64,000 nucleotides of DNA, from the NCBI GenBank assembly GCA_016794465.1, contig JAEUKA010000100.1, positions 62,001 to 126,000 on the forward strand. Direction: 5' to 3'. Within the stretch, counting starts at the first letter, position 1, and every line of letters begins with the position of its first letter. This document shows, piece by piece, positions 1-8,926 of this stretch. Under the pieces are notes generated by a model. That model was not told the origin of the DNA. It did not search any database and worked only from the letters and a program-made list of their open reading frames with translations. The translations under genes were made by a program, and so were the position numbers. Origin of the DNA: Myxococcales bacterium. Lineage in GTDB: Bacteria > Myxococcota_A > Polyangia > Palsa-1104 > JAEUJZ01.

Positions 1-566
1 CCGCTCTGCTGGCCCAGGATCGTGACCTCGATGTGAAGTGCCCCGATGTCACAGATCAGCACGGCCTTTTCGTCGGGTAGCGCGTCGGGCTGCAGCTCAT
101 AGGCGCGAGCGATCGCCAGAGGCTCCAGCACCGTCTGTGTGACGCGAAAGCCAGCCAGTCGCGCCGCATCGATCATGGCTTGGTGCTGCTCCGGCGCAAA
201 GTGACACGGCACCGCGATCGTCGCCGCGGAAACTGGGTGCCCGAGTCGCTCCTCCGCATGATCTTTGATCTGACTGAGTACAACAGCGCACAGCTCCGTC
301 GCTGCGAACCGCTTCCGATCCAACTCCAAGCGCTGCGAGGTACCGAGATGTCGGCGCAGATTTCCGGCGGAACGCTCGGGCCACATGAGCAGCTGCCGAC
401 GCGCCGTATCACCGACATGAAGCGCGCCACCGCGATCCAGTCCGACAACAGAAGGAATGAAGCGGTGTCCAGTCAGCGTCTCGAGCAGGACGCTTCGATC
501 CCCTTCGACCCAAGCCGCACGCGCTGCACTGGGTCCAAAGTCGATACCGATGCGGGAAACCGCCAT
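1..566 (-). CDS. Hsp70-family (DnaK-like) protein, C-terminus beyond window
   Basis: The first 188 residues of an Hsp70-type ATPase are visible; the rest lies left of the window. The actin-fold signature IGIDFG is at residues 6-11. A stretch matching the DnaK segment ending in 'NEPTAAALAYG' runs from ATIAVPCHFA (about 115) to LEPLAIARAY (about 147-156). Two nucleotide-binding motifs are altered: the usual GIDLGTT is GIDFGPS, and the usual DLGGGT is DIGALH (about 173-178). It is therefore a divergent paralogue rather than housekeeping DnaK. Many myxobacterial genomes carry such extra Hsp70-like genes. Start is the ATG at 566, 21 bp after the lipoprotein gene on the same strand, so the two are probably co-transcribed. 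Client or role is not evident. Confidence 0.85.
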   Translation of the reverse strand, partial: MAVSRIGIDFGPSAARAAWVEGDRSVLLETLTGHRFIPSVVGLDRGGALHVGDTARRQLLMWPERSAGNLRRHLGTSQRLELDRKRFAATELCAVVLSQIKDHAEERLGHPVSAATIAVPCHFAPEQHQAMIDAARLAGFRVTQTVLEPLAIARAYELQPDALPDEKAVLICDIGALHIEVTILGQQS

Positions 567-587
567 CCGCTGGAACGAGCAGAGCTG

Positions 588-1157
588 TTAGAGGATTTCG
601 ACGCCAGTAGCGACGAGTGCAAGGGTGTGCTCAGGAGCAGTGACCTTGCGAGCCGCCGTGCCTTCCTTGGCTGCGTCTTCGGCAAAGTGCTGCGCTTCGG
701 CGACGGAGATCGTCTTCACACTGAAGTGTCCCTCGACGGTAGCAGTCTTGCCCAGGCAGTCTTTGGGTACAAAAAAGCCGTAGTCTTTAAACGAGATGCG
801 GACCGACTGCGCCTCGGGCTCGCCGGTGGTGAGGGTCATCCAGCAGCCCTTCTTTTGACAGACGCCGGATACCTTGCCGGTCACTTTGATGTCCTTGTCG
901 TTCCACTTGAGCGGCTCGCTGAGCACGGCTTGGGCAGTCAGCGGTGCGGCAGCCGAAAGCGGAGCACCATACTTGCCAGCACCCGCAACAGGCTCAGCCG
1001 CAGCCGGACTCGCGGCAGGCACGGGCGCAGCAGCCAGCTTGGCCGGTTCGCTCGCTGCCGCAGAGGTCGGAGCCGGTGCCGCTGGCTTGTTGCAAGCCAT
1101 CACGGACAGCGCGGCAGAGATCGCAAACACCAGCAGGGGACCAATCGTCGGACGCAT
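588..1157 (-). CDS. DUF4920-like lipoprotein
   Basis: A 189-residue lipoprotein. The signal peptide ends in a lipobox-like SVMAC with the lipidated Cys at about residue 22. An Ala/Pro-rich linker follows to about residue 80. The C-terminal half reads as an OB-like domain with the pattern KVSGVCQKKGCWM, typical of the DUF4920 family; its two conserved Cys could bind metal or form a disulfide. I chose the ATG at 1157 because it puts a short n-region directly before the hydrophobic core. An ATG at 1214 would add 19 hydrophilic residues. No strong ribosome-binding site precedes either. The Hsp70-like gene follows 21 bp downstream. Biochemical function of DUF4920 is unknown. Confidence 0.8.
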   Translation of the reverse strand: MRPTIGPLLVFAISAALSVMACNKPAAPAPTSAAASEPAKLAAAPVPAASPAAAEPVAGAGKYGAPLSAAAPLTAQAVLSEPLKWNDKDIKVTGKVSGVCQKKGCWMTLTTGEPEAQSVRISFKDYGFFVPKDCLGKTATVEGHFSVKTISVAEAQHFAEDAAKEGTAARKVTAPEHTLALVATGVEIL

Positions 1158-1205
1158 GTCGCCAAGCAAGCCCGCTCCCTGGCGATCTGTCAAGTCCCGC
1201 TCGCG

Positions 1206-1267
1206 CTGATCCATCTTGGATCAGGCAGGCAGGGCGCCGCGCAGATCCGCTGATCCAACTTGATCCA
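1206..1267. promoter_or_regulatory. Cluster of TGATCC half-sites, possible operator
   Basis: A perfect 7-bp inverted repeat CTGATCC-N5-GGATCAG sits at 1206-1224. Two further TGATCCA half-sites follow at 1251-1257 and 1261-1267. The cluster lies just upstream of the ATG chosen for the lipoprotein gene. It looks like a repressor or activator site, but no binding protein can be named. The rest of 1225-1434 shows no gene. Confidence 0.3.
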
Positions 1268-1434
1268 GTGCGCCACCTTGGGCCGGCAGTGCGAAGCGCA
1301 GCAGCAGCGGCTACTCACCGCGCTTTTTCGACGGAAACTTCGCCCAACAAGCCCTCTGCGCCCGAGCCGAACGGGTCTGGCACAACGGATGCAGATACCG
1401 CAGCTCAAGCAACCAGCGACAAGGACACTCGATC

Positions 1435-2313
1435 ATGTTTTCCGTCACTTTTTGGGGCGTTCGTGGCTCTATCGCGGCTCCGGGACCAGAGACAGCGCTA
1501 TTCGGCGGCAATACCTCGTGCGTCGAAGTGGTGTGCGGGACGCGCCGCATCATCCTCGACTCCGGCACCGGCATGCGACTCCTCGGCCAGCACCTCCTGC
1601 GAGAGCACAAGTCCGGCCGCGCGACCCTTGCCGATCTGAGCGTGTTCTACAGCCACCTACACTGGGACCACATGCAAGGCTTGCCGTTTTTTGCGCCGCT
1701 GTACTCACCGGCGAGCACGCTGCGGCTGTTTGGACCCAAAGACCTGGAGCGCGCGCTGCGAACGCAGATGGGCGAGCCCGGCTTCCCGGTGCGGCTCGAG
1801 GATGTGCCGGCGCGGCTTGGCTTCCGCGAGCTGTGTGAAGGCATGGTCGTCGAGCTGGCCGAGGATCTGGTGGTGACGTGTGCCCGACTCAACCATCCCG
1901 GCGGCGTGCTGGCGTATCGGGTGCAGTATCAGGATCACGCGATCGTCTACGCGACCGACACCGAGCACTACAGCGTGCCTGACCCGAAGCTGGTGCGTCT
2001 GGCGGCGGGGGCGGACCTGCTGATCTATGACGCGCAGTACGACGACGCAGAGTATTCCGGGGAGGTCGGTGGCGTCCCGCGCACAGGCTGGGGCCACAGC
2101 ACCTTCAGCGAAGGCATTCGCGTCGCCAACGCTGCCGGAGTCGGCAAGCTCGCGCTGTTCCATCACGATCCGAGTCACAGCGACGAATACGTTGCGAAGA
2201 TCGAGGCAGCGGCTCAGCGGCTTCGACCCGGCACGTGGGCGGCGCGGGAAGGCCAGACGATCGTCGTCGCTCAAGCAAGTGCGCTACCGTCGCGGGTCGC
2301 GGTCGCCGCATGA
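1435..2313 (+). CDS. MBL-fold metallo-hydrolase
   Basis: A 292-residue metallo-beta-lactamase-fold hydrolase of the phosphodiesterase-like branch. The N-terminus carries FWGVRGSIAAPG and GGNTSC, common in this branch. The metal motif HLHWDH is at residues 74-79. Further likely ligands are the His in LNHPGG, the Asp in YATDTEH and the His in LFHHDPSH near the C-terminus. All are present, so it should be an active di-metal enzyme. The substrate cannot be told; cyclic nucleotides or other phosphodiesters are plausible. A weak AAGGA precedes the ATG. The stop codon overlaps the start of the sigma-54 activator gene (ATGA at 2310-2313), which implies translational coupling and a shared process. Confidence 0.85.
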   Translation: MFSVTFWGVRGSIAAPGPETALFGGNTSCVEVVCGTRRIILDSGTGMRLLGQHLLREHKSGRATLADLSVFYSHLHWDHMQGLPFFAPLYSPASTLRLFGPKDLERALRTQMGEPGFPVRLEDVPARLGFRELCEGMVVELAEDLVVTCARLNHPGGVLAYRVQYQDHAIVYATDTEHYSVPDPKLVRLAAGADLLIYDAQYDDAEYSGEVGGVPRTGWGHSTFSEGIRVANAAGVGKLALFHHDPSHSDEYVAKIEAAAQRLRPGTWAAREGQTIVVAQASALPSRVAVAA

Positions 2314-3920
2314 GCACCTTTTTGATACCGTTACTGGCGATGCCCAAGCCGCCGCTGCGTACCAGCCTGCCCGAATCGGACTTTGCGTCGAAGAGTGGGA
2401 CGCTCGATCGCCGCTCGGTGCTGATGGCGCTGCTGGAGCTGATTCGGACCGAGGTCGACCTCGACACGCTGCTGCGACGGGTGGTGGATCTGCTGGCGCA
2501 GGCGATGGATGCCGATCGGGCGACGCTGTTTCTCGTCGACAAACCTCGTGCAGAGCTGGTGTCGCGGGCCGCCCATCTGACCGAGCTGCCAGAGATTCGT
2601 CTGCGGCTCGGTCAAGGCATCGCCGGCCTCGTCGCTCAGACGCAGCGCCCGATCAACCTGTCACACGCCGATGATCACCCCCAGTTTGCGGCCAGTATCG
2701 ATCGTCTGACGGGCTACAAGACGGTCACGGTGCTAGCGGTGCCGGTGCTCGGGGATTCTTCGACGGGGGAGCGCGAGTTGCTCGGGGTGATCGAGGTCTT
2801 AAACAAGCGACGCGGACCCTTCGATGACACCGATCGCGATCTGCTATGCGAGCTGGCAGACGAAGTAGCGACGGCGCTAAACCAGACGCAGCTGTCGCAG
2901 CGCGTCACGATGAAGACCCCCGAGCGCTATCACCGAATCATCGGGACTTCGGCGCCGATGCAGCGGGTCTACGAGATCATCGCTCGGGCCGCAGCGACGA
3001 CAGCGACGGTGCTGATTCGTGGCGAGTCCGGTACCGGAAAAGAGCTGGCCGCTCGCGCCATTCACTACAACTCGCAGCGGGCGCGGGGACCGTTCGTGAA
3101 GATCGACTGCACCTCGATCCCCGAGGGACTGATGGAGTCCGAGCTGTTTGGCCACGAGCGCGGCGCGTTTACCGGGGCCGAGCAGCGGGTCCTCGGAAAA
3201 GCCGAGCTGGCCAACGGCGGGACGCTGTTTCTCGACGAGATTGGCGACCTCAAAGGCAGTCTGCAAGGCAAGCTGCTGCGGCTGCTCCAAGATCGCGAGT
3301 TTGAGCGGGTCGGCGGTCGCAAGACGCTGGCGGTGGATGTACGGATCGTCGCAGCGACCAACCGAGCACTCGAAGCGCTGGTCGATGAAGGCCAGTTTCG
3401 AGCCGATCTGTACTATCGCCTGAAGGTGATCGAGCTGGCGATGCCGTCGCTGCGTGAGCGAAATGGCGACGATGTTTTGCGCCTGGCACAGCACTTTGTG
3501 AAGCTATATGCGACCAAGCACAACAAAGCTGTGCGCGGAATCACCGACGAGGCGATGCAGCGGCTCTGTGCGCATCGCTGGCCCGGCAACATCCGCGAGC
3601 TGGAGCACTGCATCGAGAGTGCCGTCGCCCTGTGTCCGGGGAAAGAGCTGACGGTGTTCGATCTGCCACTGCCCAGCGACTCGCACGGACTGCCGGTTGG
3701 CGCGAAGCTGCCGCTGTCACTGCGCACGACGACGAATCCGATGGACGCGCCGCCCGTACCCAGCGACGGGCTGCACCTTCCCGACGGGCTGTCCCTGGAA
3801 GAAGCCGAGCGGCGCTACATTCGGCACACCATCGAGCACTTTGGCGGCAATCGGTCCGAGGCCGCTCGCTCGCTCGGGATCGGTCGCAACACCCTGCTGC
3901 GCAAGCTGCGTGAGCCGTAG
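2310..3920 (+). CDS. Sigma-54-dependent activator with GAF domain
   Basis: A 536-residue enhancer-binding protein that would use ATP to remodel RNA polymerase carrying sigma-54. A GAF domain spans about residues 40-195. The AAA+ domain spans about 210-440, with Walker A GESGTGKE near 238, the sigma-54 contact loop GAFTGA near 285, Walker B TLFLDEIGD, and arginine-rich FRADLYYRL. A Fis-type helix-turn-helix ends the protein (NRSEAARSLGIGRNTLLRKL). There is no receiver domain, so activity is probably set by a small molecule bound to GAF rather than by phosphorylation. The ATG at 2310 overlaps the preceding stop by four bases; the open frame extends upstream but that part overlaps the hydrolase. 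A candidate sigma-54 promoter exists in this window at 28917, far away. Confidence 0.93.
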   Translation: MSTFLIPLLAMPKPPLRTSLPESDFASKSGTLDRRSVLMALLELIRTEVDLDTLLRRVVDLLAQAMDADRATLFLVDKPRAELVSRAAHLTELPEIRLRLGQGIAGLVAQTQRPINLSHADDHPQFAASIDRLTGYKTVTVLAVPVLGDSSTGERELLGVIEVLNKRRGPFDDTDRDLLCELADEVATALNQTQLSQRVTMKTPERYHRIIGTSAPMQRVYEIIARAAATTATVLIRGESGTGKELAARAIHYNSQRARGPFVKIDCTSIPEGLMESELFGHERGAFTGAEQRVLGKAELANGGTLFLDEIGDLKGSLQGKLLRLLQDREFERVGGRKTLAVDVRIVAATNRALEALVDEGQFRADLYYRLKVIELAMPSLRERNGDDVLRLAQHFVKLYATKHNKAVRGITDEAMQRLCAHRWPGNIRELEHCIESAVALCPGKELTVFDLPLPSDSHGLPVGAKLPLSLRTTTNPMDAPPVPSDGLHLPDGLSLEEAERRYIRHTIEHFGGNRSEAARSLGIGRNTLLRKLREP

Positions 3921-3938
3921 CGCCAGCTCGACGGACTG

Positions 3939-5366
3939 TTACGGAAAGACGACGCTGGCGGTCGAGATAAACGAGCTGGGCTCGACCGAGCACTGGGCAT
4001 AGCAGCGCACCACGCCCCCCGTTGGCCGCGCCGCTTGCAAGAGCGAGTAGATCGTCCCGAGCCCGACGACGTGACGACGATCGCGCTCACGCTTGATCTC
4101 GGCCAGGAAGGTCTGACCGTCGCCCATCAGCAGCGGCTTGAGCGTCTGCCGATCGCGTCGCTCCAGGGAGTCGCGATCTTCTTCATTGATGGCCTGCCCG
4201 TCGCCAAAGCGCGGACCGACGTGAGCCAAGTCCGCCGACGCCAGCCACAGCACACGCTCGCCATTTGCCTGACGCGCACCGACGTGCTGCTGCAAGAGCG
4301 ACAGCACATCATCGAGGAGCCGCGTCCCCTGCACCTCGTGCTCGCGACTCGGCGGAATCGCCGCATACTCGTGCAGCGAGCCACACAGGATCGGCACCAC
4401 CTTGGGTTCCACGTCGGTAAGACCACGCTTTTTGCGCTCGGCCATCACGAACTTCAGCCAGATCGCCAGCAGCTCCAGCGAGTGCTCGTTGCGGTGGTGA
4501 AACTCGTCGCGGACCAGCAGCTCGCCCAGCTCGGAGTTGACGGCGGTGGCGTCGGCGATCACCGCGTCGACCAGCTCGACATCCGTCGTCAGCTTGCCCA
4601 GCGGAGTCACATAATGCTTGCGCGTAAACGTCAGCGTCGGATCGGCCGCACCATGATCACAGCCGAGCAGGACGATCAGCGACGGAAGTTCACTGGCATC
4701 CAGGAGCGGCTTCAGCGCCCACGCGTACGCCGGCCCGCCCGCCTTCAGCTCGACGCTCGGCAGCAGCAGCGCCCGTGGTGGCTTCGACTCCGCATCAGGC
4801 GCCGTCAGACCCGGCCCATTCGGCGGTGAAAAGGCACTCTCCAGCGTCTGTTGCAGATCCTCGACGCGCAGCGGATAGAGCGTGCCGGCCCCGAGCGGTG
4901 GTCGCTCTGGATTCTTCGCAAAGTCGGCGAAGATCTTGGCGCAGTGAAGCCGAAAGTTGGTCGAGTCGAGCAGCAGCGCCTCGTCGAGCTTCTTCAGCAG
5001 CGACTCCAGGGCCTCGGCGGTCAGCGTCCGCCGATAGCGAGCCGCAAACTCCGCCAGGATCTCGGCGCGGGTCCGCGTCCCGTCGCACAGATCGATCACT
5101 GCCGCACCCAGCGGTGGCAACGTCATCGGCTGCGGCGCCATGCCCGACGGATCGTAGAGCGCCAGCAGCTTCTGCCCGCCCGGCCCATCCACCGGAAACG
5201 CCTCGAGAGGTCGCAGCATCGGACGCTCCTCACTCGGATCGATCGACGCCTCCTCACTCGCTGCGTTCTCTTCGTTCTCTTCGATCGTGCTGACCACCGT
5301 CTCGGGCTCCGCCGCGTGAGGCGCAGCCAAGGTAGGGTCTTCCTTATCATTAGAAGATACAGACAT
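3939..5366 (-). CDS. Memo-like protein with PqqD-like N-terminal region
   Basis: A 475-residue protein whose residues 195-445 match the Memo family (AmmeMemoRadiSam system protein B): LLGCDHGA at 233-240, EHSLEL at 294-299 and ASADLAHVG at 376-384. Residues 50-140 resemble a small PqqD-like winged-helix domain. The first 45 residues are acidic and low-complexity. Two usual active-site residues appear lost. Where PHAGY is expected there is VELKAGGPAY (205-214), and where a CGxGP motif is expected there is VVGLGTIYSLL (433-443). The protein may therefore be a binding protein rather than an enzyme. No AMMECR1 or radical-SAM partner is in the window. It is convergent with the sigma-54 activator, 18 bp apart. 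Confidence 0.8.
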   Translation of the reverse strand: MSVSSNDKEDPTLAAPHAAEPETVVSTIEENEENAASEEASIDPSEERPMLRPLEAFPVDGPGGQKLLALYDPSGMAPQPMTLPPLGAAVIDLCDGTRTRAEILAEFAARYRRTLTAEALESLLKKLDEALLLDSTNFRLHCAKIFADFAKNPERPPLGAGTLYPLRVEDLQQTLESAFSPPNGPGLTAPDAESKPPRALLLPSVELKAGGPAYAWALKPLLDASELPSLIVLLGCDHGAADPTLTFTRKHYVTPLGKLTTDVELVDAVIADATAVNSELGELLVRDEFHHRNEHSLELLAIWLKFVMAERKKRGLTDVEPKVVPILCGSLHEYAAIPPSREHEVQGTRLLDDVLSLLQQHVGARQANGERVLWLASADLAHVGPRFGDGQAINEEDRDSLERRDRQTLKPLLMGDGQTFLAEIKRERDRRHVVGLGTIYSLLQAARPTGGVVRCYAQCSVEPSSFISTASVVFP

Positions 5367-5372
5367 GGCCCC

Positions 5373-5378
5373 AGTATA
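5373..5378 (-). promoter_or_regulatory. Candidate -10 element for the Memo-like gene
   Basis: On the minus strand TATACT lies only 6 nt before the ATG at 5366, so a transcript initiated from it would be leaderless or nearly so. No good -35 is visible. A purine run AAGGAAGG overlaps upstream but ends 12 nt before the ATG. Low certainty. Confidence 0.3.
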
Positions 5379-5881
5379 CCTTCCTTAGGACAGGCTCATT
5401 CCGATGATTCGTAGCAGGTATTCCCATGTAATCCAGCGTGTGACGATGTGCAATCGAGTAGGGAGATCAATTATAGCAATAACATCATACACACACGCAG
5501 CGCGATACACATACATATGAAAGAATTTTAATGCGTGTCCCGTATGCACAAACACCAACAAACGAAGCACGAGTCGGCCTTTTTGATGTCCTGGGAAGGT
5601 GAAGATTTCCGACGACATATCGGCAGTGATGACCGCCTCTGATGGCAGCTAGGACAGGACGACACAGTGTGCTCAAAGACGCGCTTGACAACCCTCTTGA
5701 TTTGGCTGAGGGCGTGCCTCACAGTTGGACCATATCTGCCAGTATTTAAAACTAGTTTTCTTTGCTATAGAATGGCAGATCGAAGAACATGGTAACTCAG
5801 GGCCGCTTAGCGAAAAACCTACCGATTGTGGTGGGTTGAGACTGCAGCCTTGCCCCAAGAGAACAGCCACAAGGTCAGTTT
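5379..5881. other. AT-richer intergenic stretch without convincing gene
   Basis: About 500 bp between two divergent genes. By eye it is clearly less GC-rich than the surroundings, with runs such as AATTATAGCAATAACATC and CACATACATATG. Short open frames here lack ribosome-binding sites and codon bias. The last 150 bp probably hold the promoter of the receptor kinase; CTATAGAAT at 5765-5773 resembles a -10 region, without a good -35. Confidence 0.5.
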
Positions 5882-8881
5882 ATGGCCGACCAGCGAATCG
5901 GAAATTACCGGATTGTGCGCAAGCTTGGCGAAGGTGGAATGGGCGTCGTCTTCGAGGCCATCCACGAGCTCATCAATCGTCGAGCCGCCATCAAGGTGCT
6001 TCACGCCGACTTTTCTCGGAACCCCGAGATGGCGACGCGCTTCCTCAACGAGGCACGGGCCGCCAACATCGTGCAGCACCCAGGCATCGTCAACATCTTC
6101 GAGTTTGACCGCCTGCCCGATGGAAGCGCCTACATCGTCATGGATTACCTCGACGGGGATTCCCTGACGCAGCGACTCCAGCGCCACGGCGGCCGGATGG
6201 AGGTGGGAGTTGCCCTGTCACTGATTCTGCAAGTCTCGGAAGCTCTGACGGCAGCGCATGCCAAGGGCGTCATCCACCGCGACCTCAAGCCGGACAACAT
6301 CATGATTGTTCCGGATCAGGGCGACGCGAGCCGAGAGCTGGTCAAGATCCTCGACTTCGGCATCGCCAAGATGGCCGAATCGCAGGGGATGGGCCCGTCG
6401 CTGGCGAAGACACAGGTCGGTGTCCCGATGGGCACGCCGCTGTATATGGCGCCCGAGCAGTGGAAAGGGGCCAGCGAGGTCGAAGACAAAGCCGATGTCT
6501 ACTCGCTCGGCGTCATCATCTACGAGATGCTCTCGGGGCAGCCGCCGTTTATCGCCAACTCAGGCAGCGAGGTCATGGCGCTGCACATCCTGGCGACCCC
6601 TCGGCAGCTCAACGAGCTGGCACCGAACGTCCCCATCGAGGTGGTCGAGCTGGTGCATCAGATGCTCTCGAAGGTTCCCGCCGACCGTCCGTCGATTGCG
6701 ATGGTCACGCGCGAGCTGCGGCGCATCCTCGGCATCAACACCGAGATGAGCATTCCCGGTCAGCCGATTCCGATCGGTAGCAATCCGGGGATGCCAAGCG
6801 GACCGATGCGGACCACGCAGCGTCCGCCGGGACTTCGCACGTCCCAGATTGGTGTTCGTCAGACCGGAACGGGAGCGCAGGGTCCACTCCAGTCGGGTGG
6901 CAACGCGAGCCTGGCCGGTACTTCTCTCAGGCGCTCTCTGGCTGGGTTGGGAGTCCAGCCACAACCGGGTGCGGCGTCTGATCCAGCCCAAGACCCAGCA
7001 GGTAACTCTCAAAACGCCATGCAGAACCCAGCGCCAGCACAGAGTCCCAAGTGGCAGAAGTTCGCGCTCATCGGGGTCATCGGCCTTGTCGTCGCCGCCG
7101 GTGGAGCGCTTGCCGTCAAACTAACTGGATCACCGCCGCCCGATGTCAAGCCCGAAGGTGGCGCAGCAACGTCCACCCCGAAAGAGGCGGGTCTTGGCGC
7201 GGGCAAGTTCTGGGCCGATGTCCCAAGCGGCACCACGCAGGTCCTGCAAGATCTCTGGGGCACCGGTCCGTCGAGCCTGTGGGCAGTGGGCAAGAACGGT
7301 ACGCTGCTGCGCTGGAACGGCACCACCTGGGCCACGGCAGAGCTGCCGGCCAGTGCCAGCAAGTCGTACCTCAACGCCATCTGGGGAAGCTCTGCCGAGG
7401 ACATCTGGGTCGTCGGCAAAGAAGGCATGATCCTCCACTGGGACGGCAACAAGTGGAACGAGATCCCGTCGGGCGCCAAAGAGACGCTGAAGAAGGTCTG
7501 GGGCCTGGCCAAAGACAACGCCTGGGCCGTCGGTGAAAACGGCGTCATCCTGCACTGGAATGGCAACGACTGGAGCCCGACGCCCAGCGGCATGGACACC
7601 GAGCTGCGTGGCATCTGGGGCAGCGCTGCCAACGACATTTGGGCCGTCGGTGGTTCCGATGCCTCTGACGGTATCATCCTGCGCTGGGACGGCACCAAGT
7701 GGGCTACTTACGGTCACGTCGAGGCTCGCCTCAACTCGCTGTGGGGACACTCTGCCAAGGACATCTGGGCCGTCGGTGGTCGTCCTGGCCCCGAGGGCAC
7801 CGTCCATCACTGGAACGGCACCGCCTGGGTCCAAGAGCGCATCCCGCGCGTCCCGTGGCTGAACGCCATCTGGGGCACCAGCCCGCACGACATCTGGGTC
7901 ATCGGCGACAGCGGCGCGATCTTGCACTTTAACGGCTCGCAGTGGGCCGAGTCGATCAGTGGCACCACCGAGACATTCAAGAGCGTCTTCGGCAGCGGCC
8001 CCAACGATGTCTGGACCGTCGGCTTCAAGGGTGTCATCCGTCACTTTAGTGGCAAGACTTGGTCGGTCGTTCCCGTCGCCGCCATCACCCAGAGCCTCGA
8101 TCACGTCTTCGGCAGCAGCCAAAATGACGTGTGGGGCGTCGGCAAGGCCGGCACCATCGTCCACTGGGATGGCAAGGCCTGGAACACCGTCCCGAGCGGT
8201 ACCACCAGCGATCTCCACGGTGTCTCCGGCAGCGGCCCGTCCAACATGTGGGTCTGTGGCGACAAAGGTACGCTGCTGCACTACACCGGCACGGCCTGGG
8301 AGCCGGTCCAGAGCGGCTCGGCGGGCAACCTCAACGCCATGTTCGCTCTCGACGCGCAGGACATCTGGGCAGTCGGCGAAAAAGGCTCGGCGCTGCACTA
8401 CGACGGCAAGTCCTGGACGGCCACCCCGACCACCGTCGAGTCGAACCTGCATGCCCTGTTCGGCTTCGACCGCAAGGACATCTGGGCCGGTGGCGATCAG
8501 AGCACCATCATCCACTACACCGGCTCGGCGTGGGCCAAGGCCACTTACGACGTACCGCAGCCGCCGCGCACCATTCACACCATGTTTGGCTCGCGTCCCG
8601 ACTCGCTGTGGGCCGGTGGTCAGAAGGGCCTCATCCTCTACTACAATGGCAAGACCTGGGCGTCCTCACCGAGCGGCACCTCCGAGGACATCAACGCAAT
8701 CTTCGGCAACGGTCCGTTCGACGTGTGGGGCGTCGGCTCGGGCGGCGTCATCCTGCACTGGAGCGGCGGAACGTCGTGGAGCAAGGTGCTGTCGCCGACG
8801 AAGAAGACCCTCTCTGGCGTCTGGAGCAGTCGTCCCGGCGACATGTGGGCCGTCGGTCAGTTCGGCTTGATCCTGCACTAA
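5882..8881 (+). CDS. Membrane Ser/Thr kinase with 14-repeat beta-propeller ectodomain
   Basis: A 999-residue Hanks-type kinase. The cytoplasmic catalytic domain (about 8-285) is complete: GEGGMG loop at 16-21, Lys38, HRDLKPDN at 132-139, DFG at 158-160 and GTPLYMAPE at 184-192. A Pro/Gly/Gln-rich linker leads to one membrane segment at about 392-415. From about residue 445 to the end there are 14 tandem units of about 40 residues with the consensus (L)xxIWGSSxxDIWAVGxxGxILHWxGxxW. Fourteen units would make two seven-bladed propellers; the last unit lacks its final strand, and FWADVPSG before unit 1 could close the ring. The outside part probably senses a ligand, polymer or protein. Start ATG at 5882 is preceded by AAGGTCAGTTT. 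Confidence 0.93.
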   Translation: MADQRIGNYRIVRKLGEGGMGVVFEAIHELINRRAAIKVLHADFSRNPEMATRFLNEARAANIVQHPGIVNIFEFDRLPDGSAYIVMDYLDGDSLTQRLQRHGGRMEVGVALSLILQVSEALTAAHAKGVIHRDLKPDNIMIVPDQGDASRELVKILDFGIAKMAESQGMGPSLAKTQVGVPMGTPLYMAPEQWKGASEVEDKADVYSLGVIIYEMLSGQPPFIANSGSEVMALHILATPRQLNELAPNVPIEVVELVHQMLSKVPADRPSIAMVTRELRRILGINTEMSIPGQPIPIGSNPGMPSGPMRTTQRPPGLRTSQIGVRQTGTGAQGPLQSGGNASLAGTSLRRSLAGLGVQPQPGAASDPAQDPAGNSQNAMQNPAPAQSPKWQKFALIGVIGLVVAAGGALAVKLTGSPPPDVKPEGGAATSTPKEAGLGAGKFWADVPSGTTQVLQDLWGTGPSSLWAVGKNGTLLRWNGTTWATAELPASASKSYLNAIWGSSAEDIWVVGKEGMILHWDGNKWNEIPSGAKETLKKVWGLAKDNAWAVGENGVILHWNGNDWSPTPSGMDTELRGIWGSAANDIWAVGGSDASDGIILRWDGTKWATYGHVEARLNSLWGHSAKDIWAVGGRPGPEGTVHHWNGTAWVQERIPRVPWLNAIWGTSPHDIWVIGDSGAILHFNGSQWAESISGTTETFKSVFGSGPNDVWTVGFKGVIRHFSGKTWSVVPVAAITQSLDHVFGSSQNDVWGVGKAGTIVHWDGKAWNTVPSGTTSDLHGVSGSGPSNMWVCGDKGTLLHYTGTAWEPVQSGSAGNLNAMFALDAQDIWAVGEKGSALHYDGKSWTATPTTVESNLHALFGFDRKDIWAGGDQSTIIHYTGSAWAKATYDVPQPPRTIHTMFGSRPDSLWAGGQKGLILYYNGKTWASSPSGTSEDINAIFGNGPFDVWGVGSGGVILHWSGGTSWSKVLSPTKKTLSGVWSSRPGDMWAVGQFGLILH

Positions 8882-8926
8882 GCCTCCGCCTGCGCCTTTT
8901 CACCACGTACATCATCGCTTCAGGCT

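Noticed and set aside
7130..8578. 482-residue minus-strand frame across the kinase propeller
   Set aside because: Antisense shadow of the repeated DIWAVG units; its apparent repeats reflect the plus-strand repeats.
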